A stretch of 46,457 nucleotides of DNA from Fen-999 sp035654135 (GTDB lineage Bacteria; Pseudomonadota; Gammaproteobacteria; Burkholderiales; Rhodocyclaceae), in assembly GCA_035654135.1 (NCBI GenBank), contig DASRXN010000043.1:1-46457 (forward strand). The letters are read 5' to 3'. Positions 24,379 through 32,534 of this stretch are shown in pieces. How positions within the stretch are numbered: the first letter of the stretch is position 1; each line of letters begins with the position of its first letter. A model generated the notes under the pieces. It did no database searches. It saw only the letters and a program-made list of their open reading frames with translations, and had not been told where the DNA came from. Position numbers and translations under genes: made by a program.

Positions 24379-25476
24379 ATGCAGACCGCCACTATAACCT
24401 TCGACAAGTTCAACGCGCTCGCCGACAGCGACGCGCAGGAACGCATCCGCGCTGCCCGCGCGCGGCTGGGCAAGCGCGCCGTCATCCTCTGCCACCACTA
24501 TCAGCGCGCCGACGTATTCAAGCATGCCGACCTGACCGGCGACTCGCTGAAGCTGTCGAGGCTGGCCTCGCAATCCGATGCCGAGTTCATCGTCTTCTGC
24601 GGCGTGCACTTCATGGCCGAGGTAGCGGACATCCTCTCGCGCCCCGAGCAGATTTCCATCCTGCCGGACCTCGCCGCCGGCTGCTCGATGGCCGACATGG
24701 CCAACCTGGCCAAGGTGGAGCGCGCCTGGCGCGAACTCTCGTCCGTGCTCGACCCCGACGAGCAGATCACCCCTGTCACCTACATCAACTCCGCCGCCGA
24801 CCTTAAAGCGTTCTGCGGTGAGCACGGCGGCATCGTCTGTACTTCCAGTAACGCACCGAAGATTCTCGACTGGTCGTTCCGCCAGCGTCCCAAAGTGCTG
24901 TTCTTCCCCGACCAGCATCTCGGCCGCTGGAGCGGCCACAAGATGGGCATTCCCATGGACGAGATGGTGATCTGGAATCCCGACCTGGCAATGGGCGGCC
25001 TGACCCCCGAACAGATCGGGAAGGCGAGAATCATCCTGTGGCACGGCTACTGTTCCGTGCACCAGATGTTTCAGCCAGCCCAGATCGTCCGTTTCCGTCA
25101 GCAATATCCCGACGGATTCGTCATTTCCCACCCCGAGTGCTCCTTCGAAGTCTGTCAGGGTTCGGATTACGTCGGCTCGACGGAAACCATCATCAGGACG
25201 GTGAAAGAGTCAGCCCCGGGAACACGCTGGCTGGTCGGCACCGAACTCAATCTGGTCGAACGTCTCGCCGAGGAGGTAAAGCACGAAGGCAAGATCGTCC
25301 AGTTCATGGCCACGACCATCTGCATGTGCTCGACCATGCAGCGTATCGACCCGCAACATCTGGCCTGGACGCTGGAGAATCTGGCCGCCGGCAACGTGGT
25401 CAACCGCATATTGGTGCCGGCCCACGAGGCCGCCCCGGCCAAGGTTGCCCTGGAAAGGATGCTGGCAGCGTCCTGA
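24379..25476 (+). CDS. nadA: Quinolinate synthase NadA
   Basis: NadA condenses iminoaspartate with dihydroxyacetone phosphate to quinolinate using a [4Fe-4S] cluster, in NAD synthesis. The 365-aa product has VILCHHYQRADV near the start, VFCGVHFMAEVADIL, the segment CSMADMAN, the VCTSSNA segment, HPECSFEVC, and CMCSTMQRI with the last cluster-type cysteines. The start at 24379 removes 8 residues read from an upstream non-ATG codon. nadB and nadC are not in the window. It precedes the EEP hydrolase by 8 bp. Confidence 0.95.
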   Translation: MQTATITFDKFNALADSDAQERIRAARARLGKRAVILCHHYQRADVFKHADLTGDSLKLSRLASQSDAEFIVFCGVHFMAEVADILSRPEQISILPDLAAGCSMADMANLAKVERAWRELSSVLDPDEQITPVTYINSAADLKAFCGEHGGIVCTSSNAPKILDWSFRQRPKVLFFPDQHLGRWSGHKMGIPMDEMVIWNPDLAMGGLTPEQIGKARIILWHGYCSVHQMFQPAQIVRFRQQYPDGFVISHPECSFEVCQGSDYVGSTETIIRTVKESAPGTRWLVGTELNLVERLAEEVKHEGKIVQFMATTICMCSTMQRIDPQHLAWTLENLAAGNVVNRILVPAHEAAPAKVALERMLAAS

Positions 25477-25484
25477 GCCAGGCG

Positions 25485-26252
25485 ATGAACCCGACCCTGC
25501 AAATCGCGACCTACAACATCCACAAGGGTTTCTCGCAGTTCAATCGTCGCATGGTGGTACACGACCTGCGCGAGCGGCTACGGGCACTTGATCCGGACAT
25601 CGTTTTCCTGCAGGAAGTCCAGGGACTGCACCTCGGCCATGCCGAGCGTCACGACGCCTGGCCCGAGGAGCCGCAGCACGAGTTCCTGGCAGCCGACGTC
25701 TGGCACAGCGCCGCCTATGGCCGCAACGTCGTCTACGATCACGGTCATCACGGCAATGCCATCCTGTCGCGTTTTCCGATCATTGCCCAGCACAACCAGG
25801 ACGTCACGCATCTGCGCTTCGAGCGGCGCGGCCTGCTCCATTGCGCCATCGAGGCGCCCGGACTTAGTCATCCCCTGCATTGCGTCTGCGTGCATCTGTC
25901 GCTGTTCGGTCGTTCGCGACGCCGGCAGATGGACGCCCTGGCCACCCGGCTGGAGGCCATCGTACCTGCCGATGCGCCATTGATCATCGCCGGTGATTTC
26001 AACGACTGGCGCAATCGCGCTCACGATCTGCTGGCGGAGCGACTGGGACTGACGGAAGTATTTACCGGTATCGTCGGCCAGCCGCCGAAGAGCTTCCCCA
26101 GCGCCGTGCCGGTATTGCGCCTCGACCGCATCTACATGCGCGGCTTCAACATCGAACGCACCGAAGTTCATTTCGGCACCCCGTGGTCGCATATCTCCGA
26201 CCACGCGGCGCTCTCTGCCCATCTGCTGCCGCTGCCGCCCAACGGCCAATGA
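25485..26252 (+). CDS. Endonuclease/exonuclease/phosphatase family protein (YbhP-like)
   Basis: The 255-aa product has the EEP fold motifs in order: ATYNIHKGF (Asn metal ligand), VFLQEVQG (Glu metal ligand), HGNAILSRFPI, VCVHLSLF, IIAGDFNDW and the final SHISDHAAL catalytic His. No signal peptide is seen. It overlaps the following cardiolipin synthase gene by 4 nt; the same pairing occurs as ybhP-clsB in E. coli, suggesting a phospholipid-related phosphodiesterase. Substrate unproven. Confidence 0.88.
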   Translation: MNPTLQIATYNIHKGFSQFNRRMVVHDLRERLRALDPDIVFLQEVQGLHLGHAERHDAWPEEPQHEFLAADVWHSAAYGRNVVYDHGHHGNAILSRFPIIAQHNQDVTHLRFERRGLLHCAIEAPGLSHPLHCVCVHLSLFGRSRRRQMDALATRLEAIVPADAPLIIAGDFNDWRNRAHDLLAERLGLTEVFTGIVGQPPKSFPSAVPVLRLDRIYMRGFNIERTEVHFGTPWSHISDHAALSAHLLPLPPNGQ

Positions 26253-27421
26253 AGGCGACGTTCGTCGGGGGCAACCGCATCACCCTGCTGGAAAACGGCA
26301 GCGACTACTTCCCGGCGCTGATTGCCGCCATCGATCGTGCCGCCTCCGAGATCCATCTGGAAAGCTACATTTTCGCCGACGATGCCACTGGCCGCGCCGT
26401 GGCCTCCGCCCTCGCCCGCGCGGCGCAGCGCGGTGTCGTCACGCGCGTATTGGTTGACGGCTTCGGCGCGCCCGACTTCCTGGCCACGCTAGGTCGCGAT
26501 CTGATCGCACAAGCTGCCGAGGTGCAGATATATCGGCCCGAGGTGGCGCGCCTGCGGCTGCGCCGCCACCGTCTGCGCCGACTGCACCGCAAGCTGGCCG
26601 TCATCGACCGGCGCATCGCCTTCATCGGCGGCATCAATGTCATCGACGACATGGACGCGCCACACCAGATGCCACCGCGCTTCGACTACGCCGTGGCGAT
26701 CGAAGGGCCGCTGCTGGAACCCATCCATCGCGCCGCCCGCCATCTCTGGCATCTGGTGCGCTGGGCCAGCTTCCGTCATCGTGTGCCGGAAGTCGCAGTC
26801 GTATCGGCATTGCCACCTCCTTGCGGCGACATGGAAGCGGCTTTTGTGCTGCGCGACAACCTGCGTCATCGTCGCGACATCGAGGAAGCCTACCTCGACG
26901 CCATCGAGGCAGCACGTAGCGAGGTCGTGCTGGCCAACGCCTACTTCCTGCCCGGCCGGCGCTTCCGTCACGCCCTCATGGCTGCCGCAGCACGCGGCGT
27001 CCGGGTCGTGGTGCTGCTACAGGGCCGGGTCGAATACGTGCTGCTGCACTACGCGACCCAGGCACTTTATGGCAGCCTGATCGGAGCCGGCATCAGCGTC
27101 GTCGAATACCGGCTCAGCTTCCTGCACGCCAAGGTGGCCGTAATCGATGGCCATTGGGCCACGGTCGGCTCGTCGAACATCGATCCCTTCAGCCTGTTGC
27201 TGGCGCGGGAAGCGAACGTGGTGGTCCGGGACGCCGGCTTCGCCCGCACGCTCCGGCACAGCCTGGAGCAGGCGATCTCGCAGGGCAGTACCCCCATCGA
27301 GGCCGCCGACCTCAAGAAGCGGTCACTGTTCCTGCGCGCCGCCAGCTGGCTGGCCTACAGTGTCGTGCGCCTGGCGGTCGGCATTGCCGGCTATGGCGGC
27401 CGGCGCGAATACCGCGGCTGA
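26249..27421 (+). CDS. clsB: Phospholipase D-family cardiolipin synthase, ClsB-like
   Basis: ClsB-type enzymes make cardiolipin (or phosphatidylglycerol) by phosphatidyl transfer. The 390-aa product has two PLD HKD motifs: HRKLAVIDRRIAFIGGIN and HAKVAVIDGHWATVGSSNID. There is no long N-terminal membrane domain, which fits ClsB/YbhO rather than ClsA. The ATGA overlap with the EEP gene fixes the start. Its last 99 bp overlap the convergent gluQ gene. A hydrophobic stretch near the C-terminus (SWLAYSVVRLAVGIAGYGG) may touch the membrane. Confidence 0.88.
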   Translation: MKATFVGGNRITLLENGSDYFPALIAAIDRAASEIHLESYIFADDATGRAVASALARAAQRGVVTRVLVDGFGAPDFLATLGRDLIAQAAEVQIYRPEVARLRLRRHRLRRLHRKLAVIDRRIAFIGGINVIDDMDAPHQMPPRFDYAVAIEGPLLEPIHRAARHLWHLVRWASFRHRVPEVAVVSALPPPCGDMEAAFVLRDNLRHRRDIEEAYLDAIEAARSEVVLANAYFLPGRRFRHALMAAAARGVRVVVLLQGRVEYVLLHYATQALYGSLIGAGISVVEYRLSFLHAKVAVIDGHWATVGSSNIDPFSLLLAREANVVVRDAGFARTLRHSLEQAISQGSTPIEAADLKKRSLFLRAASWLAYSVVRLAVGIAGYGGRREYRG

Positions 27422-28318
27422 CGCAGGCAGGGTCCGCGCTCGCGGCACCTTGGCGATGTCCCAATTGGCAATCGCCCAAGCCCAAAAGTCAGCCATGGTG
27501 GAACGCCGAAGATCCGGCGGCGGTCGCTGGCCGAGAAAGGTCAGCGCATCGAACATTGCCGGCACTGGTTCAGCGCTATCGATCGCCACTGCCCGCGTCT
27601 GCTTCGACAGTTTTTCCCCAACCGCATTCACTGCTACCGGCAGATGCGCATAGGCGGGTGTCGGCAGCCCGAGGCGCCGCTGCAGGAATATCTGCCGCGG
27701 CGTCGAGTCGAGCAGGTCCGCACCTCGCACCACGTGGCTGACACCTAGATCGGTGTCATCGACCACCACGGCCAGTTGATACGCGAAGTGGCCGTCGGCC
27801 CGCAGCAGGACGAAGTCGCCGATTTCCTGCGCCAGATGCTGGCAGTACCGGCCCTGAATTTCATCGTCGAAACAGACCGGCGTCTCATCGACGCGCAGTC
27901 GCCAGGCTCTGGGCAGCGTCCCCACCGGTAATCCGCTCCGGCAGGTGCCCGGATAAATCGGTGCGCCGTCGGGAGCCAGAGTGGAATCGGCCAGTTCCCG
28001 GCGTGTACAGGCACAGGGATAAACGTGGCCGGCCCGCTTCAGTTCTTCCAGGATTTCGCGATAGCGGTCCTTGCGCCGGCTTTGCACCATGACCGGCCCA
28101 TCCCATTCGAAGCCACAGGCCACCAGCGCACGCAGGATGTCGTCGGCCGCACTGGAGGAACAGCGCGGCTCATCGATGTCCTCCATGCGCAGCAGCCAGC
28201 GCCCACCCCTTGCGCGGGCATCCACACAGCTGCCCAGCGCGGCAACCAGCGAACCGAAATGCAACGGCCCCGTCGGACTGGGAGCAAAGCGGCCGACGTA
28301 TTCTTTCTCTGTCATCAT
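27323..28318 (-). CDS. gluQ: Glutamyl-queuosine tRNA(Asp) synthetase GluQ
   Basis: GluQ activates glutamate and attaches it to queuosine at the wobble base of tRNA-Asp. The 331-aa product resembles the catalytic half of GluRS: RFAPSPTGPLHFGSLVAAL (HIGH-type), the zinc-site pattern YPCACTRREL with YPGTC, the VVRGADLL segment, and KLSKQ (KMSKS-type). It lacks an anticodon-binding domain. Usual length is about 300; the extra C-terminal 30 residues come from the part overlapping clsB. Two ATGs in tandem (28318, 28315) are possible starts. It is divergent from the thioredoxin gene. Confidence 0.92.
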   Translation of the reverse strand: MMTEKEYVGRFAPSPTGPLHFGSLVAALGSCVDARARGGRWLLRMEDIDEPRCSSSAADDILRALVACGFEWDGPVMVQSRRKDRYREILEELKRAGHVYPCACTRRELADSTLAPDGAPIYPGTCRSGLPVGTLPRAWRLRVDETPVCFDDEIQGRYCQHLAQEIGDFVLLRADGHFAYQLAVVVDDTDLGVSHVVRGADLLDSTPRQIFLQRRLGLPTPAYAHLPVAVNAVGEKLSKQTRAVAIDSAEPVPAMFDALTFLGQRPPPDLRRSTMADFWAWAIANWDIAKVPRARTLPASAAVFAPAAIAGNADRQAHDTVGQPAGGAQEQ

Positions 28319-28393
28319 CGGCACGATTGATAGCACGCTGGCGCCGAAAGAGGTAGCATCAGTGTTTTCTAATAAACCAACAGAGGACTCGCC

Positions 28394-28756
28394 ATGGCCA
28401 CCGTCGACCTGACCACCGACAACTTCAAGGATGTGGTCGCCAACAACGATATTCTGATCATCGATTTCTGGGCACCCTGGTGCGCGCCCTGCCGCTCCTT
28501 TGCACCCACCTTCGAAGCGGCCTCGGAGCAGCACGCCGACATCGTCTTCGCCAAGGTGAACACCGAAGAACAGCAAGAACTAGCAGGCGCCTTCAACATC
28601 CGCTCGATTCCGACCCTGATGGTGTTCCGCGAGCAGGTCATCGTCTACGCCGATGCCGGCGCCCTGCCGGCTGCCGGCCTGCAACAGCTGGTGGATGGTG
28701 TGCGCGGCCTGAACATGGATCAGGTACGCGCCGAGATCGAGGCACAGGGCGAATAG
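28394..28756 (+). CDS. Cytoplasmic thioredoxin-family protein
   Basis: The 120-aa product is a single thioredoxin domain with active site FWAPWCAPC (C30, C33) in place of the usual WCGPC, and the cis-Pro loop RSIPTLMVF. No signal peptide is present. The C-terminal tail (GLNMDQVRAEIEAQGE) is a short charged helix. It is likely a second thioredoxin or a YbbN-like remnant rather than the main TrxA. It is divergent from gluQ and convergent with the thioesterase. Confidence 0.88.
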   Translation: MATVDLTTDNFKDVVANNDILIIDFWAPWCAPCRSFAPTFEAASEQHADIVFAKVNTEEQQELAGAFNIRSIPTLMVFREQVIVYADAGALPAAGLQQLVDGVRGLNMDQVRAEIEAQGE

Positions 28757-28777
28757 GCCCCGACGGCCGGAGATTCT

Positions 28778-29248
28778 TCAGGCGAGAAAACTCTCCGGCA
28801 TCTGCACCGCCACGACCTCGCCCCGCGCGGTGGCGACGTCGTTTGCATAAAGGGTGGTTTCGACAATCACCTTGCGCCCACGTATTTCCTTCACCCTGCC
28901 CCGCAACACCAGTTCGACTCCCATCGGCGTCGGCTTCAGATAGTCGACATGGAGTGAGCCTGTTACGAAGCGGAAGGGTGGCGCGCTGTCCATAGCGCGG
29001 CCCTCGGCGCGATACATGGCCGCAGCGGCAGTGCCGGTCGAATGGCAATCGATCAGGGAAGCCAGCAGGCCACCATAGACGAAGCCTGGAATCGCTATAT
29101 GAAACGGCTCCGGCGTGTAGCGGGTGACTGACTCATCACCTTCCCAATGCGTCTTGATGCGGTGGCCGTCGGCATTCATGCGGCCACAGCCGTAGCAGTG
29201 GGCGAGATTCTCCGGGTAGTAATCCTGGAAGGCTTTTCCGGTGGTCAT
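28778..29248 (-). CDS. PaaI-family hotdog thioesterase
   Basis: The 156-aa product is a hotdog-fold acyl-CoA thioesterase-like protein: the N-terminal CYGCGRMNADGHRIK segment, the helix segment GFVYGGLLASLIDCHSTGTAA, and VDYLKPTPMGVELVLRGRVKEI. The GG...D/H pattern is typical of PaaI/YigI relatives. It ends the HDOD-membrane protein-thioesterase unit, overlapping the upstream gene by 4 nt. The acyl-CoA substrate is not evident. Confidence 0.84.
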   Translation of the reverse strand: MTTGKAFQDYYPENLAHCYGCGRMNADGHRIKTHWEGDESVTRYTPEPFHIAIPGFVYGGLLASLIDCHSTGTAAAAMYRAEGRAMDSAPPFRFVTGSLHVDYLKPTPMGVELVLRGRVKEIRGRKVIVETTLYANDVATARGEVVAVQMPESFLA

Positions 29249-29688
29249 GTGTCCTCGTCCTTGCGTCGAATGCTACTTAGCGCCCGCCATGCCGTCTTGT
29301 AGGTCACGCCACCGGGCAGGCAATACTGCGGCGGCCTCGTGAGTTGCGGATTGCGCCAGGCGGCGACGAACCAGAACAACAGAGCGTGAATCGCACCGCC
29401 CGCGGCGAATACGATCGCAAACACGATGAGGTTGGCCGCGTCGGTCTTAAGAAAAGTCAGTGCGTACAACACGCCGCCCAGGCTGCCCCCGACGACGAAC
29501 CGCCATGGCTGCCACCAGCCCAGGCAGCGAAAGAGGAAGAAGGCCGGAATGCCTAGGCCGAGCACGCCCACAGAAGTAGCGCTACCCACTCGCAACGCGC
29601 CACCCCAGGCATCAGGGATGCCCGACAACAGAATGAACAGCGGAAACGCAAACACCGCCACGGCGAAGGCCAGGGCGACGCGGCCCAT
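29245..29688 (-). CDS. Small integral membrane protein of unknown function
   Basis: The 147-aa product has four hydrophobic segments (about residues 3-23, 37-53, 63-80 and 84-110) and a basic C-terminal tail, so it is an inner-membrane protein. I recognise no family. It sits between the HDOD gene (1-bp gap) and the thioesterase (4-nt overlap), so it is co-transcribed with them. Confidence 0.68.
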   Translation of the reverse strand: MGRVALAFAVAVFAFPLFILLSGIPDAWGGALRVGSATSVGVLGLGIPAFFLFRCLGWWQPWRFVVGGSLGGVLYALTFLKTDAANLIVFAIVFAAGGAIHALLFWFVAAWRNPQLTRPPQYCLPGGVTYKTAWRALSSIRRKDEDT

Positions 29689-29689
29689 G

Positions 29690-30586
29690 TCAGTGAATCT
29701 GGTCTGTAACTACGTCCCGAGCCTCGCTGACAAGGGACTCGACTCCCCTGCCGTCCAGTCCCAGCAGGCTCTGACAAACCGCACCGAGCTTTTCCCATTC
29801 ATGGGTCATGCTCAGTCCACTGATTCGCTGCACCAGGTACTCGGCCAGTTGCGACAGAGCCACCATCCGCGTACTGGCGGCGGGTAGCCCCTCGCCCGCG
29901 CCAAGCGTAATCACGTCGTGGTGATGGCGAATGGCAGTGCTGATCTCTTCCGGCAGCCACCAGCTACGTGCCATCACGCTACCGACGAGCGCATGACTGG
30001 TCGGACAACGAGCCTCCTCGACGGCGGTAAACGGCCGCTCGGCATCGCCGTTGGCCTCCCGCAAGATGACTACATAGTCGGGAAATTTCTTCAGGAGAAT
30101 CGGTATGCCGCAGTCGCGGAACAGGCCGAAGGTGTAGGCATCGTCGGATCGCACGTTATCCTGGATGCCGAGTTGCTTCACCAGCCAGCCTGACGTGCGG
30201 GCAACGCGCGCCGAGGCATCCCAGAATCGCTCCATGGCCGGCAGGGCGACAAAAATCTGCCGAAGAATCAGCCCGGCCACCGCATTGGCGGTGATGTCCA
30301 GGCCCAGCATGATCAAAGCCTGCGCTACTGTCCTGGCGCGCGTCTGAAAGCCGAAGTAGGGAGAATTGGCCGTCTTCAGCAAGCCGGCGGCAAGACTGAC
30401 ATCGGCACTGATCAGGTCGGCCAGATGGCGGAAGTCCGGCTCGGGCTTGCGCATCTCGGCACCGATGCGGTCCAGTATCACCGGCCGCGGGGGGATGCCG
30501 ATATCCCGCAATGAATCCTCGAGCACGGTTTCCGTCAACGTCCCGGCACTGTGGTCCCGAACCATCTCTCCGACGTTGTCGTTCAT
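29690..30586 (-). CDS. HDOD-domain signalling protein
   Basis: The 298-aa product consists mainly of an HDOD domain: IGIPPRPVILDRIGAEMRK, LISADVSLAAGLLKTANSPYFG, the ALIMLGL turn, FGLFRDCGIPILLKKFPD, and a final His-rich AIRHHHD segment. HDOD domains resemble HD domains but usually lack full catalysis and act in signalling, motility or stress control. The ATG at 30586 has AGAGGG 7 nt upstream; a TTG just before it is less likely. It heads a three-gene unit with a membrane protein and a thioesterase. Confidence 0.84.
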   Translation of the reverse strand: MNDNVGEMVRDHSAGTLTETVLEDSLRDIGIPPRPVILDRIGAEMRKPEPDFRHLADLISADVSLAAGLLKTANSPYFGFQTRARTVAQALIMLGLDITANAVAGLILRQIFVALPAMERFWDASARVARTSGWLVKQLGIQDNVRSDDAYTFGLFRDCGIPILLKKFPDYVVILREANGDAERPFTAVEEARCPTSHALVGSVMARSWWLPEEISTAIRHHHDVITLGAGEGLPAASTRMVALSQLAEYLVQRISGLSMTHEWEKLGAVCQSLLGLDGRGVESLVSEARDVVTDQIH

Positions 30587-30745
30587 CAATTGCCCTCTTA
30601 GCCAATTGTAGAGATGCTGCCCCGATTAGTTGGCAATTTCAAGTGCCTGCAACCGGTTTTTCAACAAATTTCACAGAGTCTTCTTTCCTGTGGTCGTTGG
30701 ATGTTGCATTGAACCCTTTATACGAAAGCACGACGTATCGAAAGT

Positions 30746-30759
30746 TTGAGCTAGATCAA
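30746..30759. promoter_or_regulatory. Possible FNR/ANR-type box
   Basis: TTGAGCTAGATCAA differs from the TTGAT-N4-ATCAA consensus at one base and lies about 92 bp ahead of the metallopeptidase gene. A match this good is expected about once by chance in a window of this size, so support comes mainly from position. Confidence 0.35.
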
Positions 30760-30850
30760 ACGGATGGAAATTCTCCCGCGACACACTTCCGATCGCAGCC
30801 CACTGCTTGTTGCGCGCAATTCGTGAGTCGCCACCGAGGAATCCTGTCCC

Positions 30851-31792
30851 ATGCGTCTGCTGTCGATTGCCATATCGATTCTGTGTGCCCTGATCGTCAC
30901 GCCGGTTGCCAACGCCGCCGCGACGAGGGTGCCGGACGACAGTCGCAACAGCAGTCTGCATATTCAGATCGAAGGCGGTGGCTGGGGAAGCGTCAGCACA
31001 GAGCAAATCGAAACCGTCCTCCAGTCCGTCGCCAACGAGTTGTTGGCCCAGGTTCCCAATCGATTCTCGGCCACGATCATCGTTACCCACACCGACAGCA
31101 ACCCCATCGCCTTGTATGACCGCGGACCAGCCGGTGAATATCTGGTGCGTCTCCACGCCAGCGACGAACGCTGGCATTTGTATGTGTTCGAGTTCGCCCA
31201 TGAGTTCTGCCACCTGCTGTCGAATTATGACGAGAATGTCAGCGACGACGTCCGCCGGAAAAACCAGTGGTTCGAGGAGACCCTGTGCGAAACTGCATCG
31301 CTCTACGCGCTGGAGCGTCTGGCATCGACTTGGGAACGTTCGCCATCCCACGCCGGGCTGGCGGAGCACGCTGGCAAGCTGGGTCGTTTTTTCAACTTGC
31401 TGATCAGCGAGGAGCATCGGCATCTCCCGCCGCAAGTCCAACCAGCTGGATGGGTCAGCGACAACGAAGATAATTTGCGCCGCGATCCTTACCAGCGCGA
31501 GAAGAATGACCTTGTTGCCAAGCTGTTGCTACCCCTCTTCGAACGCAGCCCGAAGAGTTGGGGTGCGCTGCCTTACATGAACCTCGATCGAGAGGACGCA
31601 AGTGCGTCCCTGACCGAATACCTTCAGCGCTGGCACCAACGGGTACCCCTTGAGCACAAAGCCTTCGTCGCCGACGTCATGACATTGCTCGGCGTCGGAG
31701 CTGCTTCACCTGTGACGGCAACCCTTAATCCTGAAGCGGCTGGCCAACAGGTGTTGATGGTCGCCGGCCAGTCAAGTCCCACCGAACGCTAA
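30851..31792 (+). CDS. Putative secreted zinc metallopeptidase
   Basis: The 313-aa product has a signal peptide (MRLLSIAISILCALIVTPVANA). The motif HEFCH at residues 117-121 is an HExxH zinc site, and WFEETLCETAS (residues 140-150) supplies likely third ligands (E142, E143 or E147), as in gluzincins. I do not recognise the family beyond that. The C-terminal half is helical and ends in a variable tail. GAGGAAT lies upstream of the ATG. It stands between the HDOD gene (divergent) and the small secreted protein gene (same strand, 327 bp away). Substrate and localisation beyond export are unknown. Confidence 0.72.
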   Translation: MRLLSIAISILCALIVTPVANAAATRVPDDSRNSSLHIQIEGGGWGSVSTEQIETVLQSVANELLAQVPNRFSATIIVTHTDSNPIALYDRGPAGEYLVRLHASDERWHLYVFEFAHEFCHLLSNYDENVSDDVRRKNQWFEETLCETASLYALERLASTWERSPSHAGLAEHAGKLGRFFNLLISEEHRHLPPQVQPAGWVSDNEDNLRRDPYQREKNDLVAKLLLPLFERSPKSWGALPYMNLDREDASASLTEYLQRWHQRVPLEHKAFVADVMTLLGVGAASPVTATLNPEAAGQQVLMVAGQSSPTER

Positions 31793-31818
31793 CGCCCAGC
31801 AACAGTCCGATACCCGCG

Positions 31819-31853
31819 TTAACAGAAACGATATCCCGACTAAAATAGTCGGG
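31819..31853 (+). promoter_or_regulatory. Promoter overlapped by an IscR-like (Rrf2) operator
   Basis: TTAACA (31819-31824) and TAAAAT (31841-31846) are spaced 16 bp as -35 and -10 elements. Over the -10 lies a perfect 8-bp inverted repeat CCCGACTA-AAA-TAGTCGGG (31835-31853), very close to the type 1 IscR operator core GACTA-N3-TAGTC flanked by C/G pairs. Repressor binding there would block RNA polymerase. Confidence 0.68.
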
Positions 31854-32119
31854 AACCATTTCCGACTCGACCGGACTAACCATTGTCCATACGTGCGTTC
31901 AGTCGCATTCCAGCGGCACCTGACCAACTGCCTGCAAAGAATCGTAAAGGGGGGTGTCACGTAGCGACATGCATCCGTGGATGAATGCCGGCTGGCGCCG
32001 TGACGGTCGCAGATGCACTTGGTAAGTAATTTTCTCTTGCGTATGCGTCCGGATCGCCGGTCCCAGCGGCGAACCTGTACCACCAATAACTCGGTGGCAG
32101 CAACCCAAGGAGAGCAATC
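31854..32119 (+). other. Long 5' leader (about 265 nt) before the small secreted protein
   Basis: From the predicted start point to the ATG there is no credible reading frame. CCACC/GGTGG (around 32080-32097) and several GC-rich segments could fold. The ribosome-binding site AAGGAGAG is at the end. I see no match to a riboswitch class that I can recall. It may be a regulated leader or hold a small RNA. Confidence 0.4.
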
Positions 32120-32464
32120 ATGAGAAACAAGACCACGGCAAAGTTCGGTTACAGCCTCGCGGTATCCATCTTGACCGCCATCGGCACCATTGGTGCGGCA
32201 CAAGCCGGTTGGACGGACACCCCTGGAGAACAGGGAATCATGGCACCCGGCTATTTCAGCAACTTCGGCAACACCGGGAAATCGCCTGTGTTCGACAAAA
32301 GCCAGTACAACAGGGTCAATCTCGGGTCGCTGAGCGCGGAGATTTATGCCCTCAAGCCGGGCGCGCAGGGGCCGATGCGTGATGAAAATAGCGAAATGAT
32401 CGCCAAGCAGTGGCGCGATATCGAAGGTCGCCTTGGCCCGGTCGGTGGCCGCAACACTCCATAG
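32120..32464 (+). CDS. Small secreted protein of unknown function
   Basis: The 114-aa product has a clear signal peptide (residues 1 to about 29, ending IGAAQA before GWTDTPGEQ). The mature 85 residues are hydrophilic, with Gly, Asn and Pro, no cysteine, and a charged helix near the end (MRDENSEMIAKQWRDIEGRL). I do not recognise it. It is a single-gene unit with an IscR-like operator at its promoter, a long leader, and a good terminator, which suggests control by iron-sulfur status. The AAGGAGAG site fixes the start. Confidence 0.78.
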   Translation: MRNKTTAKFGYSLAVSILTAIGTIGAAQAGWTDTPGEQGIMAPGYFSNFGNTGKSPVFDKSQYNRVNLGSLSAEIYALKPGAQGPMRDENSEMIAKQWRDIEGRLGPVGGRNTP

Positions 32465-32505
32465 GGGCCATTAGCAAGTTGCCCCAAGGGCTGGATATGT
32501 ACGGG

Positions 32506-32534
32506 AAAGGCCGCCATTGAGCGGCCTTTCTCTT
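32506..32534. terminator. Bidirectional terminator between the secreted protein and ychF
   Basis: AAAGGCCGC (32506-32514) and GCGGCCTTT (32521-32529) pair over 9 bp with a 6-nt loop. It has T-rich sequence on the plus side (TTTCTCTTA) and a few Ts on the minus side, serving both convergent genes. Confidence 0.8.

Noticed and set aside
31772..32203. Open frame of 143 codons on the minus strand across the leader region
   Set aside because: It runs through the promoter, operator and the 5' end of the secreted protein gene and has no recognisable protein features.
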